DNA of 55,845 bases, taken from contig DASPTU010000100.1 of the NCBI GenBank assembly GCA_035623255.1, positions 1 through 55,845 of the forward strand, written 5' to 3'. The stretch's first letter is position 1; the number at the start of each line of letters is the position of its first letter. Shown piece by piece: positions 17,023 through 24,483 of this stretch. The position numbers and the translations under genes were made by a program. The DNA is from JAFAGX01 sp035623255. GTDB taxonomy: Bacteria; Acidobacteriota; Terriglobia; Terriglobales; Acidobacteriaceae. The notes below the pieces were generated by a model that was given only the letters and a program-made list of their open reading frames with translations, made no database searches and was not told the origin of the DNA.

Positions 17023-18201
17023 ATGCGTCCGCTGGATGACATCACGGTGATTGCATTGGAGCATGCGGTAGCGGGCCCGTTTTGCACCCGGCAACTCGCG
17101 GACCTTGGCGCCCGAGTCATCAAGATCGAGCGTCCCGGCGTCGGCGATTTCGCCCGCCACTATGACGAGAGGGTACGCGGACTCGCATCGTATTTTGTCT
17201 GGGTAAACCGGTCAAAAGAGAGCCTTACCCTGGATCTCAAGCATCCGCAAGCGAAGGAAATTCTCTGCAAACTGCTGAAGAAAGCTGACGTGCTTCTGCA
17301 AAACCTGGCGCCGGGCGCCGCAGCTCGCCTCGGACTTTCCTACGAGGCCCTGAAAGAAACCTACCCGCGTTTAATTGTCTGCGATGTCTCCGGCTACGGC
17401 TCGGACGGTCCCTATCATGACAAGAAGGCTTATGACCTCTTGATTCAGAGCGAGTCCGGTTTCATTTCCATCAGCGGCACGCCTGACGAGCCCGCGAAAG
17501 CGGGCCTTTCCATCGCCGACATCTCTGCGGCGATGTATGCATTGAGTAATATTCTTGCCGCCCTCTTGCAACGCGAGAAAACAGGGAGAGGCTGCCGTGT
17601 CGATATCTCGCTTCTGGAAAGCATGACGGAGTGGATGGGATACGCGCTTTACTACGCGTTCGATGGTGCGCCTCCGCCGCCACGTACCGGAGCCGCGCAT
17701 GCCACAATCTATCCTTACGGGCCATTTCCCGCAGGAGACGGCAAGACGATCATGCTCGGCCTGCAGAATGAGCGCGAGTGGGTGATCTTCTGCGAGAAAG
17801 TACTTGCGCAGCCGGGCTTGGCGACTGACCCTCGTTTCTCCTCGAATTCGCGACGAGTGACATCTCGCCAGCAGCTTCAGAAGATCATTGTTGACGTCTT
17901 TTCTCAATTGTCGCTTGACCAAATTGTGCAACGGCTCGACACTGCGGGAATCGCCAATGCCCGCATGAATGAGGTGCGCGAGGTCTGGGAACATCCCCAG
18001 CTCAAAGCGCGGGGCCGTTGGAGCGTTATGGAGACACCTGTGGGAAAGATCCCGACCCTGTTGCCGCCAGGAGCTCCAGAAACGTATTCGCCACGGATGG
18101 ATCCTGTTCCAGCACTTGGCGAACATACCGACAAGATTCTTGACGAGTTGGGGTACGACAAAGACGAGATTCTCAGACTCAGGAGCGAGAATGTTGTATG
18201 A
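17023..18201 (+). CDS. ict: CaiB/BaiF (class III) CoA-transferase, probable itaconate CoA-transferase
   Basis: A 392-residue family III CoA-transferase. It shows ALEHAVAGPFCTRQLADLGARVIKIERP at the N-terminus, the KES-LDLKHP strand, SGYGSDGPYHDKKAYDLLIQ, and the catalytic aspartate Asp166 in GLSIADISAAMYALS. Family III enzymes form an aspartyl-CoA anhydride to pass CoA between carboxylic acids. Sandwiched between an itaconyl-CoA hydratase-like protein and a citramalyl-CoA lyase-like protein, it most likely activates itaconate using succinyl-CoA; mesaconate or another C5 acid cannot be excluded. Its end overlaps the beginning of the MmgE/PrpD gene. Confidence 0.82.
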   Translation: MRPLDDITVIALEHAVAGPFCTRQLADLGARVIKIERPGVGDFARHYDERVRGLASYFVWVNRSKESLTLDLKHPQAKEILCKLLKKADVLLQNLAPGAAARLGLSYEALKETYPRLIVCDVSGYGSDGPYHDKKAYDLLIQSESGFISISGTPDEPAKAGLSIADISAAMYALSNILAALLQREKTGRGCRVDISLLESMTEWMGYALYYAFDGAPPPPRTGAAHATIYPYGPFPAGDGKTIMLGLQNEREWVIFCEKVLAQPGLATDPRFSSNSRRVTSRQQLQKIIVDVFSQLSLDQIVQRLDTAGIANARMNEVREVWEHPQLKARGRWSVMETPVGKIPTLLPPGAPETYSPRMDPVPALGEHTDKILDELGYDKDEILRLRSENVV

Positions 18202-19588
18202 CCCACGGCAGAGGCAATCAGCAATGAATGATAGTCCGAGCGCCGCTCTGGCCAGCTTCGCAGCAAGTCTGCGCTTTGAGGAGATCCCCGAACCAGTGTT
18301 GTGCCGGTGCGAAGATCTGTTTGTTGACTGGTTTGGCTCCGCGCTCGCAGGCAAAGGTGCGCGCCCGATCGAGGCCATCGAGTGCTTTGCGAAACAAATG
18401 GGAGCCGGCGCGAGCGGGCGATCTGAGGTGCTGATCTCTCGACGGCTTACGACGCCGTTTTTCGCAGCAATGGTGAACGCCGCAGCGTCTCACTTTGTTG
18501 AGCAGGACGATGTCCATTGCGGAGCGGTATTTCATCCCGCTACGGTTGTCTTCCCGCCGGCGCTGGCAGTAGCTCAGGAAATCGGGGCTTCGGGCGGGGA
18601 ACTGCTGACGGCGAGCATTGCCGGATATGAGGTTGGGATTCGAGTGGGCGAGTTTCTCGGGCGGTCGCATTACGAAATTTTTCATACCACTGGCACCGCC
18701 GGCTCGCTTGCGGCTGCGGCTGCGGCTGGCAATTTATTGCGCCTGAACGAGACACAAATGCTGGATGCCTTTGGTTCGGCGGGCACCCAGGCCGCTGGTT
18801 TGTGGGAGTTTCTTCGCGACGGTGCAGACTCGAAACAGTTGCACACGGCGAAAGCTGCGGCCAATGGCTTGATGGCGGCGTATCTTGCTAGACAAGGATT
18901 TACCGGGGCGAAGCGGATACTTGAAGGACCGCGAGGAATGGCCGCAGGAATGTCTCGCGATGCCGACCCTGAAAAGTTGACGGACGGGCTCGGAGAGCGC
19001 TGGGCAACGGGTGAAACATCCTTCAAGTATCACGCCTCGTGCCGTCACACTCATCCGGCGGCCGATGCGCTCTTGAGCGTCATCAATACCTATAAGCTGA
19101 CCGCGGATCAGATAACGGAGGTTACCGCACACGTGCATCAGGGGGCTATGGATGTGCTGGGCACGGTCACCGATCCGCAATCTGTGCATCAGGCCAAGTT
19201 TTCCATGGGCACTGTGCTGGCGTTACTCGCGATTTTTGGACATGCTGGAGTACGGGACTTTGATGATCATTGGGACGATCCGCAAGTCACAGATTTTCGA
19301 CGGCGCGTGCGCATGGTGGTGGATGATGAAGTAAATCGTTCGTACCCTGTTCGTTGGATCGGAAAGGTGACAGTCAAAACGTCCGATGGACGGACACTAT
19401 ATGGGCGGATAGACGAGCCGAGAGGAGATCCGGCAAACACACTCAGCCGCCCCGAATTAGAGGAGAAAGCGGTGCAACTTGCCGAATACTCTCACGCCGC
19501 GACAAAGGAAGAAATGAAAGCTGCGTTCGCACAAATCTGGGGCCTTGCGCGCGTGCCAAGAGTCGGGCCGTTCTTAACAAGTCTGTGA
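18191..19588 (+). CDS. MmgE/PrpD family protein
   Basis: A 465-residue protein of the 2-methylcitrate dehydratase (MmgE/PrpD) superfamily, which also includes cis-aconitate decarboxylase, the enzyme that makes itaconate. The family core is visible: EQDDVHCGAVFHPATVVFPPALAVAQE, AGYEVGIRVGEFL, FHTTGTAGSLAAAAAAGNLL, and KYHASCRHTHPAADALL. I chose ATG 18191, which has AGGAG five bases upstream and overlaps the transferase gene by eleven bases; ATG 18224 (MNDSPSAAL) is where homology would begin. PrpD homologues sit in the Pseudomonas itaconate operon too, with no settled role. No propionate genes (prpB, prpC) are nearby. Confidence 0.85.
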   Translation: MLYDPRQRQSAMNDSPSAALASFAASLRFEEIPEPVLCRCEDLFVDWFGSALAGKGARPIEAIECFAKQMGAGASGRSEVLISRRLTTPFFAAMVNAAASHFVEQDDVHCGAVFHPATVVFPPALAVAQEIGASGGELLTASIAGYEVGIRVGEFLGRSHYEIFHTTGTAGSLAAAAAAGNLLRLNETQMLDAFGSAGTQAAGLWEFLRDGADSKQLHTAKAAANGLMAAYLARQGFTGAKRILEGPRGMAAGMSRDADPEKLTDGLGERWATGETSFKYHASCRHTHPAADALLSVINTYKLTADQITEVTAHVHQGAMDVLGTVTDPQSVHQAKFSMGTVLALLAIFGHAGVRDFDDHWDDPQVTDFRRRVRMVVDDEVNRSYPVRWIGKVTVKTSDGRTLYGRIDEPRGDPANTLSRPELEEKAVQLAEYSHAATKEEMKAAFAQIWGLARVPRVGPFLTSL

Positions 19589-20448
19589 CAAACCCCATGC
19601 AAGGCGCGATCCCTCGTTCCTACCTGTTTGTTCCGGGCAATCGACCCGATCGCTTCGCGAAGGCGTTTGCAGCTGGAGCGGATGCGGTGATTATTGATCT
19701 GGAGGACGCGGTCCCACCGACGCAGAAAAGCGAAGCGCGGAAGAATGCGGCTGCTTGGCTGTCGCAAGGAAAGGCGACGCTGCTTCGGATTAATGGCGTC
19801 ACCACAGAGTGGTCTCGCGAAGACCTGGAAATCTGCGCCCTGAGGGGCGTCGCCGGAGTCTTGCTGCCAAAGGCGGAGCGCGTTGAGGATCTTGGGATCC
19901 TGAGAGAAAAGGCCAACGCCTCCGCAGAGATTCTTCCCTTGATCGAAACGGCGGTAGGTTTTTGGAATGCGATCGAACTGGCTCGCGCAGCCCGCGTCCA
20001 GCGCCTGATCTTCGGCGAGATCGACTTCCAACTCGATCTCGGGATACAGGGGACCGGGGAAGAACTCCTGCATTTCCAGTCACATCTGGTCCTGGTTTCT
20101 CGTCTGGCGGGGATCCAGCCACCGGTAGCTGGAATCAACACTGCCATAGACGATCTTGAGAGCCTGCGAGCGGATACCCTGCGCAGCCGCCGCCTGGGGT
20201 TCGGTGCAAAACTATTGATTCATCCCAAACAGATAGCGATCGTCCATGAGTGCTTCCGGCCGAGCACCGAAGAAATTGCCTGGGCAAAACAGGTGCTGGA
20301 AGCCGCCGCAAAGTCACAAGGTGCGGCGGTTGCGATGCAGGGCCAACTGGTAGACAAACCTATTATCGCCAAAGCGGAGTCAATCCTGTCGGAGGCCGAA
20401 CATCGCGGCAAATTGTCGAAGCAGAGTGTACAAAAGGCTATCTCGTAA
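19585..20448 (+). CDS. ccl: CitE-like lyase, probable citramalyl-CoA lyase
   Basis: A 283-287-residue HpcH/HpaI-type TIM barrel. Landmarks are RSYLFVPGNRPDRFAKA, VIIDLEDAVPP, LLRINGVTTEW (the Arg of the active site), ILPLIETAVG (acidic ligand), FGEIDFQLDLG (second metal ligand) and GAKLLIHPKQIAIV. In citramalyl-CoA lyase this fold splits citramalyl-CoA to acetyl-CoA and pyruvate, the third step of itaconate breakdown. A GTG at 19585 overlaps the previous stop as GTGA; ATG 19597 is the alternative, giving MQGAIPRSYLF. CsaA begins 11 bases after the stop. Confidence 0.82.
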   Translation: MTNPMQGAIPRSYLFVPGNRPDRFAKAFAAGADAVIIDLEDAVPPTQKSEARKNAAAWLSQGKATLLRINGVTTEWSREDLEICALRGVAGVLLPKAERVEDLGILREKANASAEILPLIETAVGFWNAIELARAARVQRLIFGEIDFQLDLGIQGTGEELLHFQSHLVLVSRLAGIQPPVAGINTAIDDLESLRADTLRSRRLGFGAKLLIHPKQIAIVHECFRPSTEEIAWAKQVLEAAAKSQGAAVAMQGQLVDKPIIAKAESILSEAEHRGKLSKQSVQKAIS

Positions 20449-20459
20449 GAAAGCTAGAC

Positions 20460-20807
20460 ATGAGCAATCCGATGGAGCACATCACGTGGAAGGATTTTGA
20501 GCGTGTCGAATTGCGAGCTGGAACGATTGTTGAAGTAGAAGAGTTTCCTGAGGCACGCAAGCCGGCTTACAAATTGAAAATCGACTTCGGGGAAATCGGA
20601 ATCAAACGATCCAGCGCGCAAATCAAGGATTTGTACCAGAAGGAAGAGTTGCTGGGGAAGCAAGTTCTGGCGGTCGTGAATTTTCCTCCGAAACAGATCG
20701 CCAGTTTTATGTCTGAAGTGCTCACTACTGGTTTTTACCTCCCAACTGGCGAGGTCGTGCTGTTGCATCCGGAAAGGAAGGTGCCGAATGGTGCAAAGCT
20801 CGGCTGA
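20460..20807 (+). CDS. csaA: CsaA-like tRNA-binding-domain protein
   Basis: A 115-residue single OB-fold protein from ATG 20460. The start WKDFERVELRAGTIVEVEEFPEARKPAYKLKIDFG and the end PPKQIASFMSEVLTTGF match CsaA, a small dimeric tRNA-binding/chaperone-like protein related to the EMAP II and MetRS C-terminal domains. Its cellular role is poorly defined. It lies 11 bases after the lyase gene and overlaps the HAD gene by 20 bases, so it is part of the itaconate-type transcript, although no functional link is known. Confidence 0.85.
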   Translation: MSNPMEHITWKDFERVELRAGTIVEVEEFPEARKPAYKLKIDFGEIGIKRSSAQIKDLYQKEELLGKQVLAVVNFPPKQIASFMSEVLTTGFYLPTGEVVLLHPERKVPNGAKLG

Positions 20808-21552
20808 AGCTCTCAGCAGTTTTTGCACCAGGACTGTTATGCAAGTAGCCGATAGGTCAAAGCCTGGAAGCAAGGTGGATTTTGTCCGATTCAAAGCCCT
20901 GACCTTCGACTGCTACGGCACGCTGATCGACTGGGAGACCGGACTGCTGGAGGCGATGCGGCCCATTCTTGCAGCCCACGGACACGCTCCCGACGACGCG
21001 CAAATCCTCGATATCTACAGCCAGATAGAGCCGCAAGAGCAAAATCCCTATCGCCCTTACCGCCAGGTGCTGGCGAATATTGTGCACAGATTCGGCGAAA
21101 GACTAGGATTTGCTGTTTCCGAGGCAGAAGCAAAACGATTGCCTGACTCGCTGAAGAACTGGCCGCCTTTTCCCGACACCGTACCGGCGCTGCGGAGATT
21201 GAGCCAAAGATACGAGCTAGCCATTATCTCCAACACCGATGATGATCTCTTTGCGGGCACAGCGCGTCGTTTGGCTATTAAATTCGACCAGGTGATTACG
21301 GCCGAGCAGGCCAAGGCCTACAAACCTTCCTCGGCGCCATTCTTGCTAGCCTTGAAGCGACTCGGGCTGGCGCCGCATGAAGTGCTACATGTGGGACAAA
21401 GCGTCTACCACGATGTGCTGCCAGCGAAAGCGTTAGGGTTGTGCACGGCCTTGGTGTACCGCAGAGGTTTCGGCGCGACCCGGCGAACGGAGGGAGACCC
21501 GGATGTCAGAGTTCCGGATCTAGAAACGCTGGCCAACATCGCCGGAGCCTAA
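20788..21552 (+). CDS. HAD hydrolase, haloacid dehalogenase type II-like
   Basis: A 254-residue HAD-superfamily hydrolase with a helical cap (subfamily IA). Motif I is FDCYGTLIDW, motif II ISNTDDD, motif III Lys in AKAYKPSSAPF, and motif IV HVGQSVYHDVLPAKALG. The arrangement resembles 2-haloacid dehalogenases, but the exact dehalogenase pocket residues are not evident, so phosphatase activity on an unknown metabolite is as likely. ATG 20788 has an excellent ribosome site (GGAAGG, six-base spacing) and overlaps csaA; ATG 20839 would remove 17 residues that precede the fold. It is the last gene of the operon and converges on the nnr gene. Confidence 0.85.
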   Translation: MVQSSAEALSSFCTRTVMQVADRSKPGSKVDFVRFKALTFDCYGTLIDWETGLLEAMRPILAAHGHAPDDAQILDIYSQIEPQEQNPYRPYRQVLANIVHRFGERLGFAVSEAEAKRLPDSLKNWPPFPDTVPALRRLSQRYELAIISNTDDDLFAGTARRLAIKFDQVITAEQAKAYKPSSAPFLLALKRLGLAPHEVLHVGQSVYHDVLPAKALGLCTALVYRRGFGATRRTEGDPDVRVPDLETLANIAGA

Positions 21553-21595
21553 GCGTCTCCGCCAGGAATTGGAACGGGCAGTCGGAACGAATCTC

Positions 21596-23164
21596 TTACC
21601 CGTGAATCTCCACGTAGGGGCTCTCCGAATCTCTACGGGCCTGAGCGAATGCCTGGGGCAGCGCTGTTAAGAGATCTGTGGCCACCATAGAGTGCTCGCC
21701 CAAAGTTTCTTTTGCGACATCCCCGGCAAGCCCGTGCAAATGAACGGCTGCGACGACCGCCGAGAAAAGCTGCTGTGGGTTTTGCGCGATTAAGCCAGAA
21801 ACCATGCCGGTGAGAATGTCTCCCGTGCCGCCGGTCGCCATTCCCGGATTTCCCGTAGTGTTGACCCAGACTTCGCCGTCGGAATTCGCAATCAGCGTGC
21901 GATGACCTTTCAGCACTAAAATTAACTCATGCTCGCCGGCAAATGTTCGCGCTACATTGATTCTGTCGCGTTGGACCTCCGTTATGGTTAACGCTGTCAA
22001 GCGAGCCATTTCGCCAGGGTGGGGCGTTAGCACTAGCGGGCCCGGTTTCCCGTTAAGTTCCGCGGAGCGACCCTCAAACGCATTCAGACCATCGGCGTCG
22101 AGAACGATGGGGATCGTATGGCGCTTTAGCAGAGCCCGTACTAAACCGCCAGTTTCTGGGTTGCGCGAGATACCCGGTCCAATTGCTAAAACCGTTTTCC
22201 CATCCGCCAACTTGCCAATGCGGCTCAACGCCTTTTCCGCGATGGTGCCTGCCGCGGTTTCATGCAGCGGTTCGGTCATGACTTCGGGATGGAATCCAGC
22301 CACGATGCCGAGCACCGACCCTGCTGTGGCCACAGTAGAAAGCCCAGCGCCCACCCTCAATGTTGATATCCCTGCCATGGCTGCCGCACCTGCTTTTCCG
22401 GTTGAGCCACCGACGATGAGCACATGACCGAAGCTACCTTTGTTTGCGGCTGCAGTTCGCGGCCCGATCAGGGGAGCGATATCTCGAGCAGCAATCAAGT
22501 GAAGGTGGAGCGAAGAACGAATCGCTTCTTCGGGCGACCCGATTGGGGCAATTCGGGTTATTCCTCGTGCCAGTCCGCCAAAGACGTGAGCGGGGCGTGG
22601 CGCGGTAAAGGTCACAATCGCGTCCGCACGGGCGACTGCTCCCGTCTGTTCGCCCATGACATCGGCATCAGCGCCAGACGGGATGTCCACCGCTAGCACA
22701 GGCGAACGTCGCGCATTCAGGAATCCGATAGCCTCCGCGTACAGCCCGCTTACCGGCGGTCGAAAACCGGTCCCTAATATCGCGTCAATCAAAAGGTCAC
22801 TGTCAAAAACGGCTTGTGCCTGATCGACCGTTAGTTCCTGGCTGGAACTCGCAATCACCGGAGGAATGGGAAGACCGCTGAACATTTGCGCTGCGTCTCC
22901 ACGCAATTCTGAGGGCTGTGCTAGTAACAGGACGCGCACTTCCTGTCCGGCTTGTTTCAATTTGCGCGCGGCTACAAATCCGTCGCCGCCGTTGTTGCCT
23001 TTGCCGCAAATCACTCCAAACCGCTTCGCCGATGGCCAATGAGATAAGGCGAAATCGGCGACGGCAGTTCCAGCATTCTCCATCAGTGTGGGAGAAGGAA
23101 TACCGAACTGCTCGCTGGTTATGCGATCAATCTCGCGCATCTCTGCGGCTGTAATGATTTTCAT
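21596..23164 (-). CDS. nnr: Bifunctional NAD(P)HX epimerase / ADP-dependent dehydratase
   Basis: A 522-residue fusion of the two NAD(P)H-hydrate repair enzymes. Residues 1-215 are the YjeF-N epimerase (TSEQFGIPSPTLMENAG, VICGKGNNGGDGFVAARKL, VLAVDIPSGADADVMG). Residues 230-510 are the ribokinase-like dehydratase (KGSFGHVLIVGGSTGKAGAAAMAG, LTPHPGEMARL, VLKGHRTLIA, GNPGMATGGTGDILTGMVSGLIAQ). Together they rescue damaged NADHX and NADPHX in the cytoplasm. The fused form is the usual bacterial one. Its ATG overlaps the stop codon of the upstream K+ channel gene by four bases, so both are translated from one message. Confidence 0.94.
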   Translation of the reverse strand: MKIITAAEMREIDRITSEQFGIPSPTLMENAGTAVADFALSHWPSAKRFGVICGKGNNGGDGFVAARKLKQAGQEVRVLLLAQPSELRGDAAQMFSGLPIPPVIASSSQELTVDQAQAVFDSDLLIDAILGTGFRPPVSGLYAEAIGFLNARRSPVLAVDIPSGADADVMGEQTGAVARADAIVTFTAPRPAHVFGGLARGITRIAPIGSPEEAIRSSLHLHLIAARDIAPLIGPRTAAANKGSFGHVLIVGGSTGKAGAAAMAGISTLRVGAGLSTVATAGSVLGIVAGFHPEVMTEPLHETAAGTIAEKALSRIGKLADGKTVLAIGPGISRNPETGGLVRALLKRHTIPIVLDADGLNAFEGRSAELNGKPGPLVLTPHPGEMARLTALTITEVQRDRINVARTFAGEHELILVLKGHRTLIANSDGEVWVNTTGNPGMATGGTGDILTGMVSGLIAQNPQQLFSAVVAAVHLHGLAGDVAKETLGEHSMVATDLLTALPQAFAQARRDSESPYVEIHG

Positions 23165-24159
23165 GATCGTGCCGCTGCCATCTGTTCGAGTTGGCGCAGT
23201 TGAGAAGGCTCGCCCATAGCGATCAGGTAATCGCCGGCTTCGATGCGGTCTTCGGGCGCAGGATTGAAGTGCATGCCCCGCTCGCGCTTAATTGCCAGGA
23301 TGATGACGCCGCGGTCCTGGCGAATCCGCGATGTTTCGACTGTCTTGCCGGAGAAGGCAGAGCCCTGCGGGACCTGAATCTCCCCAATCTCAAGATCGAT
23401 TCCCAGGTGGGTCGTGGCGGCGTCCAGAAAGCTCACCACGTGAGGCCGCAAGAACGATTGTGCGATGCGCTGTCCCGCGAAGTGATAGGGCGAGACCACC
23501 GAGTCGGCGCCTGCAGTGAGCAAGTGCTTCTCGGCATCGTCTTCGCTGGCTCTGGCAATGATTGTCAGGCGCGGATTCAGTCCGCGGGCGGTGAGGACAA
23601 TGTACAGATTGGTAGCGTCCGTTGTGGTGGCGGCAACCAGCCCCCGGGCACGTTCGATATGCACCTGGCGAAGCGTTTGCTCCTGCGTAGCATCTCCCAC
23701 CACCGTGAGCCATTCGCCGGCATACCGGGCGGCCTTGGCTTCATTCTGCTCCACGATCACAAACTTTGCCGGCTTGCGTGCCAACTCCCGCGCCGCACTT
23801 CGGCCCACGCGTCCGGCGCCGCAGATAATGTAATGGTCCGTGAGTCGCTCGATCTCGCGCTCCATTCTGCGTTTCCCGAAGAAGTCTCGAAGCTCGAATT
23901 CTAGCAAAGCCTGCGTAAGCGAGCCGATCCCCAGAAAAACCAGCGACACACCAACTAATATCAGCGCCACGTTGAATATTCGCCCGGTGTGCGATAGCGG
24001 ATGAATCTCCTGGTATCCGATCGTGGTGAAGGTTGTGAGGACCATGTAGAAGCCATCGAACCACGACCATCCTTCGATGAAATGGAACCCTGCCATCCCG
24101 ATCACAGTCAGGAGCGCCAGTGCAATTCCGATCAGCCGCAAGTTATGAAAGGCTTTCAT
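23161..24159 (-). CDS. Two-TM potassium channel with RCK (TrkA-N/TrkA-C) domains
   Basis: A 332-residue channel subunit of the MthK/GsuK type. Two membrane helices (about 8-27 and 60-88) flank a pore loop reading VLTTFTTIGYQEIHPL. The cytoplasmic RCK domain starts YIICGAGRVGRSAARELA (NAD/nucleotide-binding Rossmann motif, about 108-225) and ends with a TrkA-C domain (about 245-325). Such proteins gate K+ flow in response to nucleotides or divalent ions. The filter reads TIGYQ where TVGYG is usual, so ion selectivity is open to question. Overlap with nnr implies co-expression. Confidence 0.88.
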   Translation of the reverse strand: MKAFHNLRLIGIALALLTVIGMAGFHFIEGWSWFDGFYMVLTTFTTIGYQEIHPLSHTGRIFNVALILVGVSLVFLGIGSLTQALLEFELRDFFGKRRMEREIERLTDHYIICGAGRVGRSAARELARKPAKFVIVEQNEAKAARYAGEWLTVVGDATQEQTLRQVHIERARGLVAATTTDATNLYIVLTARGLNPRLTIIARASEDDAEKHLLTAGADSVVSPYHFAGQRIAQSFLRPHVVSFLDAATTHLGIDLEIGEIQVPQGSAFSGKTVETSRIRQDRGVIILAIKRERGMHFNPAPEDRIEAGDYLIAMGEPSQLRQLEQMAAARS

Positions 24160-24483
24160 CTGAAGGTTTGGGCTTTCAAGACCTGAGTCTGAGCCATCAG
24201 CCCTTTGTATACAACCTCGTAGGGCAGAAGCACCCGTTTTGGACGGCGTACTTCGGAGAGTCGCTCTGGCTTTGTGGCCTCATACGGTTCGATTTCTCAG
24301 TTGGCTGTTGTCGCATGCACATTCTTGGGTCCGGGATTGGTGTCGCCCGACGTCGAAGTCCCGCGCTGATTTTTTCCGGAGCTATGAGAAAAGATAAGGC
24401 CGAACCATCCTAAGAATCGCAACGGGTTACGCAGTTCGCGGCTAGTCCAACCCGAGGCCCAGACGGTCAGCAACTGGGTGGTC
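24160..24483. other. Intergenic stretch without a supported gene
   Basis: About 320 bases between the K+ channel gene and the amino-acid permease gene, both on the minus strand. A reading frame on the minus strand ending at 24297 (through the phrase SRELRNPLRFLGWFGL) is open but has no recognisable family, start site or codon signal. No tRNA, terminator or strong repeat is evident. It probably holds the promoter of the channel-nnr pair. Confidence 0.5.
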
